Made by a program: the position numbers and the translations under genes. A DNA stretch of 64,000 nucleotides. It comes from Chiua virens (taxonomy: Eukaryota > Basidiomycota > Agaricomycetes > Boletales > Boletaceae). Each line of letters begins with the position of its first letter. Position 1 is the first letter of the stretch. Of the stretch, positions 60,965-64,000 are shown one piece after another. The stretch lies in NCBI GenBank assembly GCA_019787685.1, contig JAHNUO010000009.1, forward strand, positions 1,488,001 to 1,552,000, read 5' to 3'. Below the pieces are notes generated by a model that was not told the origin of the DNA, ran no database searches, and saw only the letters and a list, made by a program, of their open reading frames with translations.

Positions 60965-62284
60965 ATGACGCTATCTCCGACATGGTCTAGTGAGTGCACA
61001 AGAGTTACGGTTCTTCCTTTACGTCGACCTGGATTTGATCACATGTTGTAGCCCCCGAACGACGCAGCGAGGACCGAATCTTGCCTATCGTTCCAAACGA
61101 GATATATTTGAACATCTCGCATCATCCACTGGACGTTTATGGCGGGGTGAACTCCTAATCTTCTCCACTCTCTCCCGCGTTCGTAGACTCGTTGCCAATT
61201 TCTGCCTTCCACGTGTATTCGAATACCAGCGATGGCTACAGGTTCTTCGGCCAACCTGGCCTCCCTACGGATCGCGTTGAAGCTGTTTATCATATCTCAA
61301 GCGCAACCACGTTGATGTCACAGATCTCCGCCAGACAGCCTCTTGCCCTCTCCCTCGCTCGAAGTGTGCGAGCCTGCCGTTTCCAGCATGACTCTCTCGA
61401 CGCATGGATGGTACAAGAATTCGGGCACGGACTACCAAGGACTACCTCACTGGGATGTCACACATGTCCAATGTCCGCCGGCTCGAGTTTTTTGGCATTG
61501 CGTGGATCAAAATCACTGGCTAGCAATAGCTTCCCTGCAATCGCTCGAGGAATTATTTTTCGACAGGTGCGAATTTCTATGTCGTCCTGAGGATGGCATG
61601 CCCGGTGGAGGTCAAGATCAAGCTTGATGTGATTAATTCCACCGGATTTAGTCCGCCGCCGTTCATACCTGTAGATGCCCCGTATCTACGCCGACTCACC
61701 ATCGATAGCTGAATTTTGGAGGACATTGACTGGTTCTCTCAGTCTGGTCTCACATATTTACACATCAGGATCGAACAAGATCCGCAATTGCTCTTCCAAA
61801 TATCGAGCATGCGTAACGTTCTCCTCACTCTATCAAGATGCTTTCATTCGGCGTAGATGTGGACAAAGAGTCGACGGAATTTGTGTTTCAACATATCTTT
61901 GGTATTCCTGCATGGTTCAATATTCCCCATCTTCGTTCACTCATGATCGAAGTTTACCGCGACTTGGTTGTCGAGGACTCGGAAGTAAGTTTTGCCTTGA
62001 TTGATATCTCTCATGGTGAGATGGTTTCCTCTCTGCGGCATTGGGTGGCGTTCATCATCTCACTGGCCTGCAATCACTCACGCTCGTCTGTCTGTCTCAA
62101 TTCCTGTCATCTTTCTTCAAAAATCATGATGTCGACTCCAGAGGTTCAAGCCATGCTTCATGCCAAGCTTGGTCCTCGGTCCTGCCTCGCATGTGTCAAC
62201 GCCTTTGGAAGCGTGTTTCGTTTAGTAGAGGGGGAATGGTCAGATTGTCAGCTCCTTATCCGTCCTTGTGTAGATTATTGGTAG
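60965..62284 (+). pseudogene. F-box/LRR gene, broken (copy E)
   Basis: It follows copy D along its whole length: start M-T-L-S-P-T-W-S, the same first intron, then P-E-R-R-S-E-D-R-I-L-P-I-V-P-N-E-I. About 10 bases are then missing inside the F-box (after GAGATAT), which shifts the frame. Later segments appear in changing frames: G-Q-P-G-L-P-T-D-R, A-R-Q-P-L-A-L-S-L-A-R-S-V-R-A-C, S-L-Q-S-L-E-E-L-F-F, I-P-H-L-R-S-L-M-I-E and A-M-L-H-A-K-L-G-P-R-S-C-L-A. The breaks are too many to be sequencing error alone. Confidence 0.75.
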
Positions 62285-62292
62285 TGAATTAG

Positions 62293-62311
62293 TAAAGTCA
62301 CACGGTCACGT
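62293..62311 (+). repeat. shared upstream block before MAD1
   Basis: Identical over 19 bases to 50172-50190 in front of F-box copy D. It starts nine bases after the stop of F-box copy E and 48 bases before the MAD1 start codon. Confidence 0.6.
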
Positions 62312-62340
62312 CTACTTGAACTTGGACCACATCCTCGACG

Positions 62341-64000
62341 ATGAGCGCAAGTGGTCCCTCGTCGTCGCGCCCGTCCTCCAGGACCTTCCTCACCGCTGGC
62401 TCCCTCCCATCCGCCCGCACAAAACGCGACTCCCTCATGGCCGAACTCGAACGTGGCACGTGTCCCGCCGTCATGTACTGTCCCGTGATACTGACCTCCC
62501 TCCAGACCCCCAACACGCGCCCGCCAAGCGCCAACAACGCTCGCAAGCGTTCTCCTCGTACATGGCGCACGCCGCGTTCGAACGCCAGTTGCTCGCCGCC
62601 CAAGCCGCCAAGACCGAGCTCGAGCACAAGCTGCGCCAAAAGGACGTCTACATCGAGCAGCTCGAGAGCGACCGGCGGTTCCTCGCCGAGCGGGAAAAAG
62701 CCGAGCTGGACGAGAAGAAACAGGAGCGCGAGGCGAGCATTGCGGACAAGGTGCGTCGTCGTGCGTTTGGGGATCGACTGGGTTCGCATTGATGCGTGGT
62801 AGGCGGCGGCCGAGGCGGATTTGAGGGCGCTGAGGGAGGCGATGGCGGGGTTGAGGAATGAGCATGTGGAGTTGGAGGAGGAATATGCGGTGTTGCGGCG
62901 GACGCATGGGCAGGTGGTGGCGACGCAGCGGGCGGACTGCGACGAGCTTGACGCGGCGGAATGCGGAACTCGAGCAGGAGCTGGTCGCGTACCGGGCGAA
63001 TGCGGAGGAGAGGGAAGCCACGATCAGCGTGTTACAACAAAAATTGGACGAGGCGGAGGTGGCGTCGGAGCCGGTGGTCTCGAGACGCAACGAGGACGAG
63101 AATTGGGGTGTCATTCGTGACGAGCTTCATCGACAGGCGTCGTATCTCCGGTCTCTGGAAACGACCAATGCGAAACTGAATGCTGAGCTGGGCAGATACA
63201 AGGACAGACATGCCAATCTCGAGGTGCTACGCGAGGAGAAGAGGGCGTTGGAGAGGAAAGTGTTGGTGGTGGATGAGCTGAGGGGAAAGGTGGTGTCGCT
63301 GGAGGCCCAAGTGGAGGCAGCAGGCGAGAACGACAGGATTGGTGCGCCGTATGTTTCGTGACGATGGACTGCTTGCCAATTCCGTTTACAGGGCGAATAG
63401 GTCGAACGAGGTTAGCACGCCCTCCAAGCCTTCGCTGTCGGTCGTCCAGAGTCTCTCTGAGCTCAGGCTGACGCACGCACGCCTGCTTGAAGAACATGGT
63501 GTCAACGTTCGCTGTCCTGAAAACTCGCGAAGCCGAACTTGTACGCTTGAATGAATCCCTCTCGGAAGCGCGAGGGACAATAGGGACTATTACAGGGTGA
63601 GGTGCAGTCGCTCAAGGACAAGGTGACACGACGGGAGCAACGAGCTCAACTAGCCGAGAGAGAGGTCGGGATTCTTGCAAGCCCTTGTGGTGCGTATGAA
63701 TACTTGCACGCGATGCCATGCTTGACCGTTTTCCAGGCAAGTTTTACTGCTGAGGATCAGGCCACTCGGGAGACGGCTACTCCAGATAGTGGGCTGTCAC
63801 AGCGCGTACAGCAGCTTGAACAAACGCTGTCAGAGTACAAAGCTACCAATTGCCAACTACAGAAAGCGCTCGATGCGATTGACAGCGAGGACTGCACGGA
63901 CGGAGTGAGGGTGTCACGAAAAGAGTTGAGACAGCAGGTAGAGTACCACAAGGGTGCAGCTGAAGGGGCTACAAAAGGTACATCCTCATCTCACGATCGC
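62341..64000 (+). CDS. MAD1: spindle assembly checkpoint protein MAD1 (5' part, cut by window end)
   Basis: MAD1 is a coiled-coil protein at nuclear pores and unattached kinetochores that recruits MAD2. Start M-S-A-S-G-P-S-S-S-R-P-S-S-R-T-F; an intron at about 62452-62510 leads to F-E-R-Q-L-L-A-A-Q-A-A-K-T-E-L-E-H-K-L and R-F-L-A-E-R-E-K-A-E-L. A second intron (62751-62803) precedes a long coiled coil. Near the right edge R-E-V-G-I-L-Q-A-L-V is joined across an intron to A-S-F-T-A-E-D, the motif typical of MAD1, with S-Q-R-V-Q-Q-L-E-Q-T-L after it. Single extra bases at about 62959, 63510, 63589 and 63675 break the frame. Removing each restores heptad-rich sequence. The MAD2-binding region lies beyond the window. 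Confidence 0.8.

Noticed and set aside
1..64000. Search for LTRs, terminal inverted repeats, transposase or reverse-transcriptase coding regions and CRISPR-like arrays
   Set aside because: None could be recognised by eye. Old, diverged elements in the gene-free stretches cannot be excluded.

Overview
The window looks like nuclear DNA of a filamentous basidiomycete (Agaricomycetes). The gene families point towards Rhizoctonia or Ceratobasidiaceae, but that placement is an inference from families, not a match. Genes are cut by many introns of about 47-75 bases, mostly GT-AG. The content is typical of such fungi: several seven-pass membrane proteins of the DUF6533 and DUF6534 families, families of decaying F-box/LRR genes, a WSC-glyoxal oxidase, an OPT peptide transporter and a NACHT-WD40 STAND protein. 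I saw no rRNA, tRNA, CRISPR array or intact transposon.

Layout. 0-7.7 kb is mostly relics: an F-box scrap, an ankyrin-like scrap and a broken NACHT domain around one DUF6533 gene. 7.8-11.7 kb holds a secreted copper radical (glyoxal) oxidase with four WSC domains. 12.8-16.8 kb holds a PIN-domain gene and a second DUF6533 gene. 19.1-20.9 kb is a phosphoinositide phospholipase C pseudogene. 21.8-37.7 kb, all on the minus strand, is an amplified region: one further membrane protein, three tandem DUF6534 paralogues sharing a TATA element and a distal upstream block, and three F-box/LRR copies in different stages of decay. 39.2-49.3 kb holds three minus-strand housekeeping-like genes: a large F-box protein, an OPT transporter and a DUF262 (GmrSD/ParB-like) protein. 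50.2-62.3 kb is a C2/NACHT/WD40 protein with 14 near-identical WD repeats and a WD40/coiled-coil protein, flanked by two related F-box genes, one intact and one broken. The spindle checkpoint gene MAD1 runs off the right edge.

Two observations cut across genes. First, conserved protein context forces very small exons: 7 and 10 nt in tandem in the DUF262 gene, 11 nt in the OPT gene, and 15 nt in each DUF6534 paralogue. Second, many otherwise well-conserved genes are disrupted by a single extra base, including four times within about 720 bases of MAD1. Because MAD1 is normally a single-copy conserved gene, I suspect residual insertion errors in the assembly, and the frameshifts reported here should be read with that in mind. 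Exon boundaries come from reading splice sites by eye against expected family sequence.
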